From positions 1 to 64,000 of the forward strand of contig PHAG01000012.1 in assembly GCA_002841625.1 (NCBI GenBank): 64,000 nucleotides of DNA, written 5' to 3'. Below the pieces are notes generated by a model. It had not been told where the DNA came from. It saw only the letters and a program-made list of their open reading frames with translations, and did not search any database. The position numbers were made by a program, and so were the translations under genes. Positions within the stretch are counted from its first letter, which is position 1. Each line of letters opens with the position of its first letter. Source of the DNA: Firmicutes bacterium HGW-Firmicutes-1 (GTDB lineage Bacteria; Bacillota; Clostridia; Lachnospirales; Vallitaleaceae). Positions 1-8,211 of this stretch are shown piece after piece.

Positions 1-1
1 T

Positions 2-322
2 CCATTGGTTTCCCACCTATATTCACCTTATGATCCTGCAGTTATACGTCTGATTAAAAAGATTATCGATGCAGGACATGAAGAGGGTATTTGGGTAGGC
101 ATGTGTGGTGAAGCAGCATCTGATCAAAAAGCAATTCCTCTTTGGTTAGGAATGGGACTCGATGAATTTAGTATGAGTGCCTCTGCCATATTAGAATCGA
201 AATGGTTGATTCAAAATATTAGTAAGAAAGATGCGGAAACATTGTGTGAACGTATCATGTTACTTAACACCGCAGCTGATATTGAGGAAGCATTAAGAAA
301 AAATATAGACCCTATGAAGTAA
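2..322 (+). CDS. ptsI: Phosphoenolpyruvate-protein phosphotransferase (PTS enzyme I), C-terminal fragment
   Basis: Only the last ~106 residues are in the window; the gene begins upstream. Enzyme I takes phosphate from PEP and passes it to HPr in the cytoplasmic sugar phosphotransferase system. The visible part is the end of the PEP-binding TIM barrel: [19 protein letters not shown], then [11 protein letters not shown] with the conserved active-site Cys of enzyme I, then [19 protein letters not shown]. The C-terminus ends at a normal distance after these motifs, so the gene looks intact here. An inverted repeat follows the stop. Confidence 0.93.
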   Translation, partial: PLVSHLYSPYDPAVIRLIKKIIDAGHEEGIWVGMCGEAASDQKAIPLWLGMGLDEFSMSASAILESKWLIQNISKKDAETLCERIMLLNTAADIEEALRKNIDPMK

Positions 323-353
323 GTACCTACATTTTCGATAGACTCCCTTTGTA

Positions 354-393
354 TAATCCCTACAGAATCCTCCCCAGATTTTCTAGGGATTAT
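354..393. terminator. Inverted repeat after ptsI
   Basis: TATAATCCCTA is repeated in inverted orientation as TAGGGATTATA with a 21-base loop between. It sits between the ptsI stop and the next ribosome binding site. There is no proper T-run, so termination is only probable. Confidence 0.4.
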
Positions 394-426
394 ATATTTA
401 AATTTAAACAAAAAGGAGCAAAACAG

Positions 427-1518
427 ATGAATTTATTTAAAATAACAAATAAGAAAGAATGGGACAATCTAAATAAGCTTATTGAAAGCACATGGGACGA
501 AGAGAACAAAGATATCATAACAAGTATATGGCCAAATCATATCAATGCGTCAAATTCAAGAGGAATAGGAAAGGTTGAGAGAAGTTTGTTTATAATGTTT
601 TCTAATATGAAATCATTTGTGCAAAATATAAAATTGGTAAGTAAAGAAATCCTGGAACTCATTAAACACCTATCTAGTGCTGATGAAGAGAATAGATCCA
701 TTCTTGACGAGGAAAAAAATATGCTTGATAAAATGCGGTATGAAGTCGAAAATCAAGTTGAACACATATCTCAAGCCAATCTTTTAGCAGATGAAATGTC
801 GACTTCTCTTATAGAAACAGATACATTTGTACAAACAATGTCTAAAAGTGCGGAGCTTGCCTTTACAACTGCAGCTGAAGGACAAGACTCTATTCAAAAC
901 TCTATGACGCAGATGCACTGTATAAAAGAAGGTGCGAATAGTTTAGAGGAGGTTATTCAATCTCTTAAAAAACAATCCGTTGAAATTGGAAACATGAACG
1001 CGTTAATTACTCAAATTTCAGAACAGACCAATCTACTTGCGCTTAATGCAGCGATAGAAGCTGCAAGAGCGGGTGAACATGGAAGAGGGTTTGCTGTTGT
1101 AGCAGATGAAATTAGAAAATTAGCTTCTCAGACACAAGATTCTGCACACAATATTCAGTTTTTGACACAGAATATTCAAAGTGAAATAACTGTTGCAAGT
1201 GAATTGATTAAAGACGAACATGAGAAAGTAGATATCGGTATTGTGTCTTTTGAAGAGTCTGAGAAAGCCTTCGATATGATTGGTGAATATATCAATGAAG
1301 TGGTTATGAATATATTAGAAGTAATGAATTCGGTGGGTAAGACTCAAATTTCCAGCAAAAGTGTAGTTGAAAAATTAGAAGAAGTTGGAGAATCAATGCA
1401 TGTAGCTGTTGATTATACAGATGGGATGCTTAATGCCATTTCTAATCAAGTTCAAATATCTAAGGAGTCAAATGGTTTTATCGAACAATTAAGAAATATG
1501 AGTGGCTCTCTAGAATGA
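427..1518 (+). CDS. Soluble methyl-accepting chemotaxis-type signalling protein
   Basis: A 363-residue protein with the MCP signalling hairpin tip ([20 protein letters not shown] followed by [15 protein letters not shown]) at about residues 197-235. This is the part that docks CheA and CheW. There is no hydrophobic membrane segment and no periplasmic domain, so it should be a cytoplasmic receptor. The N-terminal ~100 residues form no sensor domain I recognise; long heptad stretches predict coiled coil. The ATG at 427 is chosen because AAAGGAG lies just upstream; a longer TTG-started frame from 349 would run through the preceding inverted repeat. No other chemotaxis gene is nearby. Confidence 0.85.
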   Translation: MNLFKITNKKEWDNLNKLIESTWDEENKDIITSIWPNHINASNSRGIGKVERSLFIMFSNMKSFVQNIKLVSKEILELIKHLSSADEENRSILDEEKNMLDKMRYEVENQVEHISQANLLADEMSTSLIETDTFVQTMSKSAELAFTTAAEGQDSIQNSMTQMHCIKEGANSLEEVIQSLKKQSVEIGNMNALITQISEQTNLLALNAAIEAARAGEHGRGFAVVADEIRKLASQTQDSAHNIQFLTQNIQSEITVASELIKDEHEKVDIGIVSFEESEKAFDMIGEYINEVVMNILEVMNSVGKTQISSKSVVEKLEEVGESMHVAVDYTDGMLNAISNQVQISKESNGFIEQLRNMSGSLE

Positions 1519-1567
1519 AGGATAAATGATCAACTATCCTCCTATTAAAATAATGTAAAATCAAAAG

Positions 1568-1600
1568 GCTTCAGAATGGTATCATTCAGGAGTTTTTTTG
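1568..1600 (+). terminator. Terminator after the MCP gene
   Basis: The hairpin GAATG-GTAT-CATTC, extended by imperfect pairs, is followed by seven T residues. It separates the MCP gene from the ArsR promoter. Confidence 0.6.
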
Positions 1601-1609
1601 AATTTATCA

Positions 1610-1639
1610 TTGACAAGTGCATACAAATGCACATATAAT
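1610..1639 (+). promoter_or_regulatory. Promoter with operator in the -35/-10 spacer (ArsR-type)
   Basis: TTGACA (1610-1615) and TATAAT (1634-1639) are 18 bases apart. The spacer holds the perfect inverted repeat GTGCAT-ACAA-ATGCAC (1617-1632), an expected place for a repressor to block RNA polymerase. The transcription start predicted from the -10 falls at about the ATG of the regulator (1646), and no Shine-Dalgarno sequence precedes that ATG, so the mRNA may be leaderless. A similar repeat precedes the next gene. Confidence 0.75.
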
Positions 1640-1645
1640 ATTTTT

Positions 1646-2011
1646 ATGAAGAAAATATTTAATTGCACAAAAAAAGTCAACGAACAAAATATTGATGACC
1701 TACTTAATGGAGATTTTTTCAAGATACTTAGTGAGCCAACAAGACTGAGTATTATAAAATATCTTATTATAAAGGGATCATCAGATGTAGGCACGATTGC
1801 TGAAAATTTTTCTCAAGATCGATCTGTTATTTCGAGGCACTTAAAAATGATGCAACAATCAGGGATACTTATTGTTGAAAAGTCCTCAAGGAATAAAGTA
1901 TATACATTTGATGGATTTAATTTTCTTGAAAAGATGGAAGCATCAACAGCTAAGATACGAGAGCTTTTGGAAACGCATTGTATTTTACCAGAAAGTAAGC
2001 CTACAAATTAA
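1646..2011 (+). CDS. ArsR-family winged-helix transcriptional repressor
   Basis: A 121-residue protein with the ArsR winged-helix core: FFKILSEPTRLSIIKYL opens the fold, and the recognition helix reads DRSVISRHLKMMQQSG, followed by a wing (IVEKSSRNKVYTF). The family binds DNA as a dimer and lets go on metal binding or redox change. The classic CVCD metal motif is absent from the alpha-3 helix. Cys6 and Cys110 are the only Cys residues, so the ligand is unknown. The palindrome in its own promoter and the related one upstream of the adjacent EFR1 gene indicate autoregulation and control of the EFR1 gene. Confidence 0.85.
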   Translation: MKKIFNCTKKVNEQNIDDLLNGDFFKILSEPTRLSIIKYLIIKGSSDVGTIAENFSQDRSVISRHLKMMQQSGILIVEKSSRNKVYTFDGFNFLEKMEASTAKIRELLETHCILPESKPTN

Positions 2012-2030
2012 TTATTATTTTGACGGATAT

Positions 2031-2054
2031 GTGCATTTGTGTGCAAGTATGCAC
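2031..2054 (+). promoter_or_regulatory. Second ArsR-type operator, upstream of the EFR1 gene
   Basis: GTGCAT (2031-2036) is followed by the inverted repeat GTGCA-AGTA-TGCAC (2041-2054). The arms match the palindrome in the ArsR promoter, and TTGACG lies at 2020-2025. This supports one regulator acting on both genes. Confidence 0.6.
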
Positions 2055-2067
2055 GAAAGGAAATTCT

Positions 2068-2856
2068 ATGACAACAGAAATTTTTTATTTTTCGGGATCT
2101 GGTAATTCTCTTTTTATAGCAAAATATCTAGGAGAAAGATTAGGAAATAGCAAGCTTACTTCGATAGCTAGTTTGAATAATAAAACAGAAATCAATTGTG
2201 AAGCTCAGACTATTGGAATTGTTTTTCCAGTCTATTTTATATCTATACCAGAGTATGTAAGTGATTTTTTGAAAAGGTTGAAAGTGGGTAAAGAGGCTTA
2301 TGTTTTTGTTATTGCAAATGCAGGGGAAACGGTAGGAAATACGTTAATACATACAAAAAAAATATTAGCTAATAAAAGTATCACGATGTCAGCAGCATTT
2401 AAAGTCTATTTACCGGATAATAGCATCTTCTTTGCAACGGTAAAAAGCAAACATGAGTTGATGATGCTAGAATGCGAAAATCAATTGAAGGAGATCATTA
2501 AAAAAATTGTAAATAAAGAACTTATTGTTCCAGATAAAGAACCAATATATTATGCAAAGGCAACAGCGAATGTTGTTAAATTTTATTGTGAATATATCCT
2601 TGGGTTTGATGATTTTATAGTCGATGCCAAGGCCTGTATTGGTTGTGGATTGTGTGAGAGGGTATGTCCAGTGCAAAATATTAAATTAAAGGAAGGAATA
2701 CCTAAATGGGAGGATCATTGTACCATGTGTTTCGCTTGCCTTCATTGGTGCCCAAAGCAAGCAATTGAACTCAAAAAGCAAAAGGTTCATCAAGATTTTC
2801 AATATACCAATCCCAAAATACAAGTTCAAGAAATGATTGAGAGGAATAATGATTAA
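2068..2856 (+). CDS. EFR1-type flavodoxin/ferredoxin fusion protein
   Basis: A 262-residue cytoplasmic electron-transfer protein. Residues 1-150 form a flavodoxin-like domain beginning EIFYFSGSGNSLFIAKYLG, the FMN phosphate-binding loop. Residues ~195-240 carry two 4Fe-4S ferredoxin motifs: CIGCGLCERVCP and CTMCFACLHWCP, each with four Cys. This domain order is typical of the clostridial EFR1 family, whose electron acceptors are mostly unknown. Start at 2068 is chosen for the GAAAGG upstream. The ArsR gene ends 56 bases before it, and a matching operator precedes it. The partner substrate cannot be read from the sequence. Confidence 0.85.
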   Translation: MTTEIFYFSGSGNSLFIAKYLGERLGNSKLTSIASLNNKTEINCEAQTIGIVFPVYFISIPEYVSDFLKRLKVGKEAYVFVIANAGETVGNTLIHTKKILANKSITMSAAFKVYLPDNSIFFATVKSKHELMMLECENQLKEIIKKIVNKELIVPDKEPIYYAKATANVVKFYCEYILGFDDFIVDAKACIGCGLCERVCPVQNIKLKEGIPKWEDHCTMCFACLHWCPKQAIELKKQKVHQDFQYTNPKIQVQEMIERNND

Positions 2857-2891
2857 TACTATGATCAATTATTATAGTAATAGGGGATTCA

Positions 2892-3740
2892 TTAACCAAT
2901 ATACATATTTTCATCAGAAATAAAATCAGCTACTTCAGAAATGATCTCTGATAATATTGTTTCATCTAAATTCAAAAGTTCCATGGCTGAATTGGAAAAA
3001 TTATAGGCCAAACCATCTGAACCTATGTGTAGCCCCATCATCATAACCAAGCCATCTGCAACATGTGTTATTGCCACTAATTTTAAATTCAATTGAGCTT
3101 TTTCAGGTTGATGATGATAAGCGATTGCCTCAACTAAATCCTCAGGTAATTTCCATTTTTCTGCAATCCTAGCTCCAACTTGACAATGATTAAAACCTAG
3201 TATTTCTTCCTCTACTTCAAGGAATGGTTTATTACCTTCATTTATTTGATCCATGATATTTTGGAATTGGTCATTTAAGTAATGATCCAAAATAACCTTA
3301 CCTATATCTTTTAACAAGCCCGCGGTATATGCTTGATCTGGTTGTGGGAATTTGATCTTTTTTGATATTACTCTAGCCGTAATTGCACATATTTGTGACT
3401 GTTTCCATAAAGCTTCTCGTTCTAAGGCATAACCTATTAGTTCTTTAGAGAGAACTGAACCTACCGAAGAGGCTAAGACCATACTTCGTATAGCTTGAAA
3501 GCCCAATAAGGTGGTTGCTTGTGAAACAGTTTTAATTTGTCTTGATACGCCAAAATAAGCCGAGTTTGCTAATTTTAGAACCTTGGTTGTAAAGCCTTGG
3601 TCTTTCAAAATTTCATTTTCTATATCACGAATATTTGTTTTTGGATCGTCGACCAGCTTTAGAATCTTGCTTACAGTCTGCGGAAAAATTGGAATTTCAT
3701 CAATACGACTTACCAATTCGTTAAGGGTTATTGTGCCCAC
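2892..3740 (-). CDS. HDOD domain protein
   Basis: A 282-residue protein made almost entirely of an HDOD domain, a catalytically inactive HD-phosphohydrolase relative used in bacterial signalling. The N-terminus reads ISRIDEIPIFPQTVSKIL-like, with LANSAYFG and QAIRSMVLASSV further on, the usual HDOD landmarks. The metal-binding HD pair is not obvious. It starts at GTG 3740, ten bases after AGGAGG. It stands alone on the minus strand and converges on the EFR1 gene. The partner protein is unknown. Confidence 0.85.
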   Translation of the reverse strand: MGTITLNELVSRIDEIPIFPQTVSKILKLVDDPKTNIRDIENEILKDQGFTTKVLKLANSAYFGVSRQIKTVSQATTLLGFQAIRSMVLASSVGSVLSKELIGYALEREALWKQSQICAITARVISKKIKFPQPDQAYTAGLLKDIGKVILDHYLNDQFQNIMDQINEGNKPFLEVEEEILGFNHCQVGARIAEKWKLPEDLVEAIAYHHQPEKAQLNLKLVAITHVADGLVMMMGLHIGSDGLAYNFSNSAMELLNLDETILSEIISEVADFISDENMYIG

Positions 3741-3858
3741 TATATTTAAACCTCCTTAAACAACGAAATAATACTATAATTATAACTTCGGGATATTAAA
3801 TGAATATACTCTTTACAAGTTTATAATACCATATTATATTACTATAATCTATATATTT

Positions 3859-4022
3859 ATCTAAAGGGTATCTAAAGGGGACAGGTACTTTTGACCTGTT
3901 TTGTCTTTTCTTTGTTCTGTGTGTTTTATCCTATATCTAAAGGGGATATCTAAAGGGTATCTAAAGGGGACAGGTACTTTTGACCTGTTTTGTTTTTTCT
4001 TTGTTTTGTGTATTTTATCCTA
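3859..4022. repeat. Two direct copies of a ~75-bp repeat
   Basis: Copy 1 (3859-3933) and copy 2 (3947-4022) are nearly identical. Both contain TATCTAAAGGG twice, GGGGACAGGTACTTTTG, and TGACCTGTTTTGT, and end in TTTTATCCTA. The gap between them also holds a partial unit. The rest of the gene-free stretch 3741-4244 holds no gene I recognise. Confidence 0.8.
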
Positions 4023-4101
4023 GAATTTTTGTTCTTAGTATTACACCTTGTCTTATACCTTGAATTCATTGCACTTTGATATTTGCTTTCAAAGTGTAAG
4101 A

Positions 4102-4118
4102 CAAAAGTGCCTGACCCC
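4102..4118. repeat. Inverted copy of the GGGGACAGGTACTTTTG motif
   Basis: CAAAAGTGCCTGACCCC is the near-reverse complement of the 17-mer at 3877-3893 and 3966-3982. It is followed by CCATTGTCCCC twice. Related copies occur at 45604-45620 and 48482-48498, so this is a dispersed family. Confidence 0.7.
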
Positions 4119-4244
4119 ATTGTCCCCCCATTGTCCCCATGTCTTAGCCAGCACTCATAGTTCAGATTGACGATTTTATATTGGAATGGTATAATTGTGC
4201 TGTCTATTGTAAAGAAATATTCGAGAAAGAAAGTGAGTTTAAAT

Positions 4245-6398
4245 ATGGTTTTAAAAATAAAGAATGTAGTATATAAAAGCGTTAAAACGAAGTTATCTTA
4301 TATAGAAACAAAAATGAAGCAACTTGATAAATATCCAATATTACAATTGCTGACATTTTCAATAGTGTTAATTTTTGCATTAGAGATGTTGAGTCGGCGC
4401 TCAATTTTTAAAGGATTGGGATTTGTAATAGCTAATCCACTCATGTTTATATTCAATGTGTTGATCGTTTTATTAACATTATCCTTGACAATGATGTTCT
4501 CGAGAAAAAGTTTTTTACTTGTATTAATTTTGACCATATGGTTTGGACTTGGTATGATAAATTTTGTCTTATTGGGATTCAGAACTACACCACTAACGGC
4601 AATTGATTTTTATATATTAAAATCAGTATTTGGGATTATACATATATATCTTAATCCTTTTCAAATTATTTTGATTTTATTAATTGGTGTTGTTGTTATA
4701 GTAGCAATGATCTACTTATGGAAAAAAATGCCAAAGAATAAGGTTCAAGTTAGAATGCCATTGATTTATTTATGTGTTGTAGCTGTTTCGATGTTTATGG
4801 TGTCTAACATTTCCTTTAAAGTGAGCGCACTATCAAGTAACTTTGGTAATCTTGCAGAGGCTTATTCAGAATATGGTTTTGCATATTGTTTTTCTACGAG
4901 CCTATTTGATCGTGGAATAAATGAACCAGACGAGTATTCAGAAGAAAATATAGAGGCTGTTTTTAAAATTATTGAAAGCGAGTCGAATAAAACAACAAAC
5001 AATTTAGAAGGCGGAAATATTGCTGGAGCTCGCCCCAACATTGTTATGGTTCAATTAGAATCTTTTTTTGATGTAAATCTTTTGCTCGACTTTTCTTTTT
5101 CAGAAAATCCGATACCCAATTTTACCCAATTGAAAAAGACGTATTCGTCTGGTTATCTTACGGTTCCTTCAATTGGTGCGGGCACTGCAAATACAGAATT
5201 TGAAATTATAACCGGCATGAATATTGAACACTTTGGTGCTGGTGAATATCCTTATAAAACTATTTTACAATCTACTACATGCGAAAGTATTTGTTTTAAT
5301 TTAGACGAGCTCGGGTATCATAGCCATGCAATTCATAATAACACAGGAACTTTTTACGATCGAAATGCAGTCTTTCAAAAACTGGGTTTTGACAGTTATA
5401 GTTCTATTGAGTATATGAACAATGTTGAGTACAATCCTCTTGGATGGGCTAAAGATAATGTTTTAACAACTGAAATTCTTAAAGCACTTAATGCCAAAGA
5501 GACTCAAGATTTTATTTATGCAATATCGGTGCAACCTCATGGGAAATATCCAGATACGATTGTTGATGAAAATCAAAAGATAAAAGTGATACTAGACCCG
5601 AGTAAGAGACAACTTGAGGAAAATGGTTCGAAAAAAAACAATCCGGAAAGCAATTCGCTAGAAGATTACACAGAAGATACTGATTCAGAGAAGAGTGATA
5701 TAGAGGAAATTGACATTGACGAAAGCTATATGATTGGATTTGATTATTTCGTGAATCAACTTGCTGAAACTGATAAATTTATTGGAGAGTTGATCGACGA
5801 GTTGTCTGTTTACGATGAGCCGACGGTAGTCGTCTTTTATGGGGACCATTTACCAGCCATGTCTTTTGAGAATGGTCATTTAGTAAACAATAATAAATTT
5901 CAAACCGAATATATCCTATGGAGTAATTTTCCAATGGAACAAACCAATCGCGATTTAAACGCCTATCAACTAAATGCATATGTGATGGAACGACTAGGTT
6001 ATGATGAAGGAATTTTAACCAAATTTCACCAGACATATGAAGGTGAACCAGATTATCAAGAAGAGCTTGAGATTTTGCAATATGATATGCTATATGGAGA
6101 TCGAAATGTATTTCAAGGAGAGAATCCCTATATAGAGAAAACAATTCAAATGGGTGTTTTTGAAGTTGTGGTAACGAATGTCTTAGAAAAAGGTGAAGTA
6201 ATATTTATAGAAGGTGAGAATTTTACGCCATGGAGTGTTGTTTATATTGAGGAGGAACCAATGGAAACTCTGTATATCGATGAAAATACTTTGATTGTAC
6301 CTTATGAAATATTTACGGATCAAGGTATTTATGTGGCACAAGTGAGCGATAATAATAAAATTCTCAGCCAAAGCAAAGAATGGAAGTCAATCAATTAA
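4245..6398 (+). CDS. LtaS-like membrane sulfatase/phosphoglycerol transferase family protein
   Basis: A ~717-residue protein. Residues 1-200 contain about five hydrophobic membrane segments. From ~residue 265 an extracellular alkaline-phosphatase-superfamily domain begins: NIVMVQLESFFD (metal ligand Glu), then SIGAGTANTEFEIITG with the likely catalytic Thr, then YHSHAIHNN, and VVVFYGDHLPA near the end of the catalytic core. Lipoteichoic-acid synthases of this family move phosphoglycerol from phosphatidylglycerol. Two oddities: an acidic, low-complexity insert (ENGSKKNN...DTDSEKSDIEEIDID) before the last catalytic strand, and a C-terminal beta-rich domain (~640-717) absent from standard LtaS. 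ATG 4245 is preferred over earlier non-ATG starts, but the start is uncertain. Confidence 0.8.
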   Translation: MVLKIKNVVYKSVKTKLSYIETKMKQLDKYPILQLLTFSIVLIFALEMLSRRSIFKGLGFVIANPLMFIFNVLIVLLTLSLTMMFSRKSFLLVLILTIWFGLGMINFVLLGFRTTPLTAIDFYILKSVFGIIHIYLNPFQIILILLIGVVVIVAMIYLWKKMPKNKVQVRMPLIYLCVVAVSMFMVSNISFKVSALSSNFGNLAEAYSEYGFAYCFSTSLFDRGINEPDEYSEENIEAVFKIIESESNKTTNNLEGGNIAGARPNIVMVQLESFFDVNLLLDFSFSENPIPNFTQLKKTYSSGYLTVPSIGAGTANTEFEIITGMNIEHFGAGEYPYKTILQSTTCESICFNLDELGYHSHAIHNNTGTFYDRNAVFQKLGFDSYSSIEYMNNVEYNPLGWAKDNVLTTEILKALNAKETQDFIYAISVQPHGKYPDTIVDENQKIKVILDPSKRQLEENGSKKNNPESNSLEDYTEDTDSEKSDIEEIDIDESYMIGFDYFVNQLAETDKFIGELIDELSVYDEPTVVVFYGDHLPAMSFENGHLVNNNKFQTEYILWSNFPMEQTNRDLNAYQLNAYVMERLGYDEGILTKFHQTYEGEPDYQEELEILQYDMLYGDRNVFQGENPYIEKTIQMGVFEVVVTNVLEKGEVIFIEGENFTPWSVVYIEEEPMETLYIDENTLIVPYEIFTDQGIYVAQVSDNNKILSQSKEWKSIN

Positions 6399-6435
6399 AT
6401 TTTGCAGAGAAGAAATAGTGAAATAAAGGATAAAA

Positions 6436-6470
6436 AAACATTCAGGGGTTTGATTTTCTGAATGTTTTTT
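6436..6470 (+). terminator. Terminator after the LtaS-like gene
   Basis: The 10-bp stem AAACATTCAG / CTGAATGTTT with a 12-base loop is followed by more T residues. Confidence 0.8.
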
Positions 6471-6577
6471 ACTAGGCACGTGACTCGATCTAAATATTAA
6501 CAGCATATAATTTTTCCGTAGCAAGCCTTGCATAATAATGGAAAAAGCAAAGAGGTTTGATTAACATTTCTAAAGTC

Positions 6578-6605
6578 AAAGAAGCTATAATATCAGCTTC
6601 TTTTT
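6578..6605 (+). terminator. Hairpin with T-run upstream of selO
   Basis: AAAGAAGCT pairs with AGCTTCTTT around TATAATATC-type loop bases, and TTTTT follows. It lies ~80 bases before the selO start. It could be an attenuator of selO or a second terminator; the sequence cannot decide. Confidence 0.5.
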
Positions 6606-6682
6606 AGGTTAAATTTACTTGAAATAATAAATTGGCAGAAGTAGACACTATAAAGAGTTAGAAGAAGCAAAGGAGATATAGA

Positions 6683-8158
6683 ATGAAAGATAGAAAAGAA
6701 ATAATAGAAATAGGATGGAACTTAGACAACAGTTATGCTCGATTGCCAAAATCTTTTTTTACAAGTCTGAAACCAAGTCCTGTACGCTTGCCGAAGTTGA
6801 TCATTCTCAATTCTGAGTTGGCAATATATCTTGGATTAAACGACCAAGGATTACAAAGTAATGATGGTGTAGCAGTACTTGCAGGCAACCAAGTTCCACA
6901 AAGCGCTTTGCCGCTTGCCCAAGCTTATGCAGGTCATCAATTTGGATATTTTACGATGTTAGGGGATGGAAGAGCAATGTTAATTGGTGAACAACTATCA
7001 CCTTTAGGTCAACGATTTGATATTCAGCTCAAGGGTTCAGGTAGAACACCATACTCACGTCGGGGTGATGGTCGAGCCGCACTTGGACCGATGCTGCGTG
7101 AATATATTATCAGTGAAGCAATGCATGCGCTAGGTATTGCTACTACCCGTAGTTTGGCGGTAGTGACAACGGGTGAGTCAATCATTCGCGAAACAGAGCA
7201 ACCTGGTGCTATCCTAACTCGGGTGGCTGCTAGCCATCTACGCGTCGGTACCTTTGAATACGTTTCAAAGTGGGGTACTATTCAAGATCTTCGTACCCTA
7301 GCAGATTATACAGTACAAAGACATTTTCCTGATGTTGATATTGATATAAATAAATATCTGATTTTACTTCAAGAAGTAATCAAACGACAGGCCGTACTGA
7401 TTGCTAAGTGGCAACTAGTTGGATTTATTCACGGGGTTATGAACACCGACAATATGGCACTTAGTGGAGAAACCATTGATTATGGTCCTTGTGCTTTCAT
7501 GGATACCTATGACCCAGAAACAGTATTCAGTTCCATTGATATTCAAGGCCGCTATGCCTATGGAAATCAGCCATATATTGCCGGATGGAATCTCACACGA
7601 TTTGCTGAAACGCTATTACCGTTGCTACATGATAACCAGGAACAGGCTGTTAAGCTGGCTCAAGATGCAATTTCAGATTTCACTAAATTGTATCACAGTA
7701 ATTGGCTTGCAGGTATGAGAGCAAAACTAGGCTTATTTAATGAAGAACCACAGGACGAAGCGCTTATTGAAGACCTACTTAGTATGATGAAGAAGTATCG
7801 TGTAGACTATACGAATACCTTCCTTGCATTAACATTTGATAAGCCTGAGGATACGCTTCTGTATGGCACCACGGACTTTGTGCAGTGGAAGGAACAATGG
7901 CAAGCTAGACTAGGTAGGCAGCAAGAGCTCAAAGATACCTCCTATCAGCTGATGCGAAACAATAATCCTGGTTTAATACCTCGGAATCACCAGGTAGAAG
8001 CGGCATTAGAAGTAGCAGTAAAACAAGGAGATTATAGCGTGATGGAACGTCTTCTTGATGCTCTTTCAAATCCCTATGCCCACGATATTAAACACGCTTA
8101 TTATTCCACGCCCCAAACGACAACAACTTGTCCTTATCGAACCTTTTGCGGTACCTGA
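6683..8158 (+). CDS. selO: SelO (YdiU) family protein adenylyltransferase
   Basis: A 491-residue, full-length SelO pseudokinase, which transfers AMP from ATP to Ser/Thr/Tyr of target proteins. Visible family blocks are [17 protein letters not shown], then [19 protein letters not shown] with the reordered ATP-phosphate contacts, then [19 protein letters not shown], the catalytic-loop [20 protein letters not shown] (metal ligands Asn and Asp), and the C-terminal YRTFCGT. The C-terminal selenocysteine position of animal SelO corresponds to an ordinary Cys here. The start has GGAGATATAG upstream. Its role in this organism is probably redox stress, inferred from the family. Confidence 0.93.
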   Translation: MKDRKEIIEIGWNLDNSYARLPKSFFTSLKPSPVRLPKLIILNSELAIYLGLNDQGLQSNDGVAVLAGNQVPQSALPLAQAYAGHQFGYFTMLGDGRAMLIGEQLSPLGQRFDIQLKGSGRTPYSRRGDGRAALGPMLREYIISEAMHALGIATTRSLAVVTTGESIIRETEQPGAILTRVAASHLRVGTFEYVSKWGTIQDLRTLADYTVQRHFPDVDIDINKYLILLQEVIKRQAVLIAKWQLVGFIHGVMNTDNMALSGETIDYGPCAFMDTYDPETVFSSIDIQGRYAYGNQPYIAGWNLTRFAETLLPLLHDNQEQAVKLAQDAISDFTKLYHSNWLAGMRAKLGLFNEEPQDEALIEDLLSMMKKYRVDYTNTFLALTFDKPEDTLLYGTTDFVQWKEQWQARLGRQQELKDTSYQLMRNNNPGLIPRNHQVEAALEVAVKQGDYSVMERLLDALSNPYAHDIKHAYYSTPQTTTTCPYRTFCGT

Positions 8159-8211
8159 TGTTTTTTATTAAAGGAACAATAATCCACTAGTATAGCAGGA
8201 GGAAATTTAGC

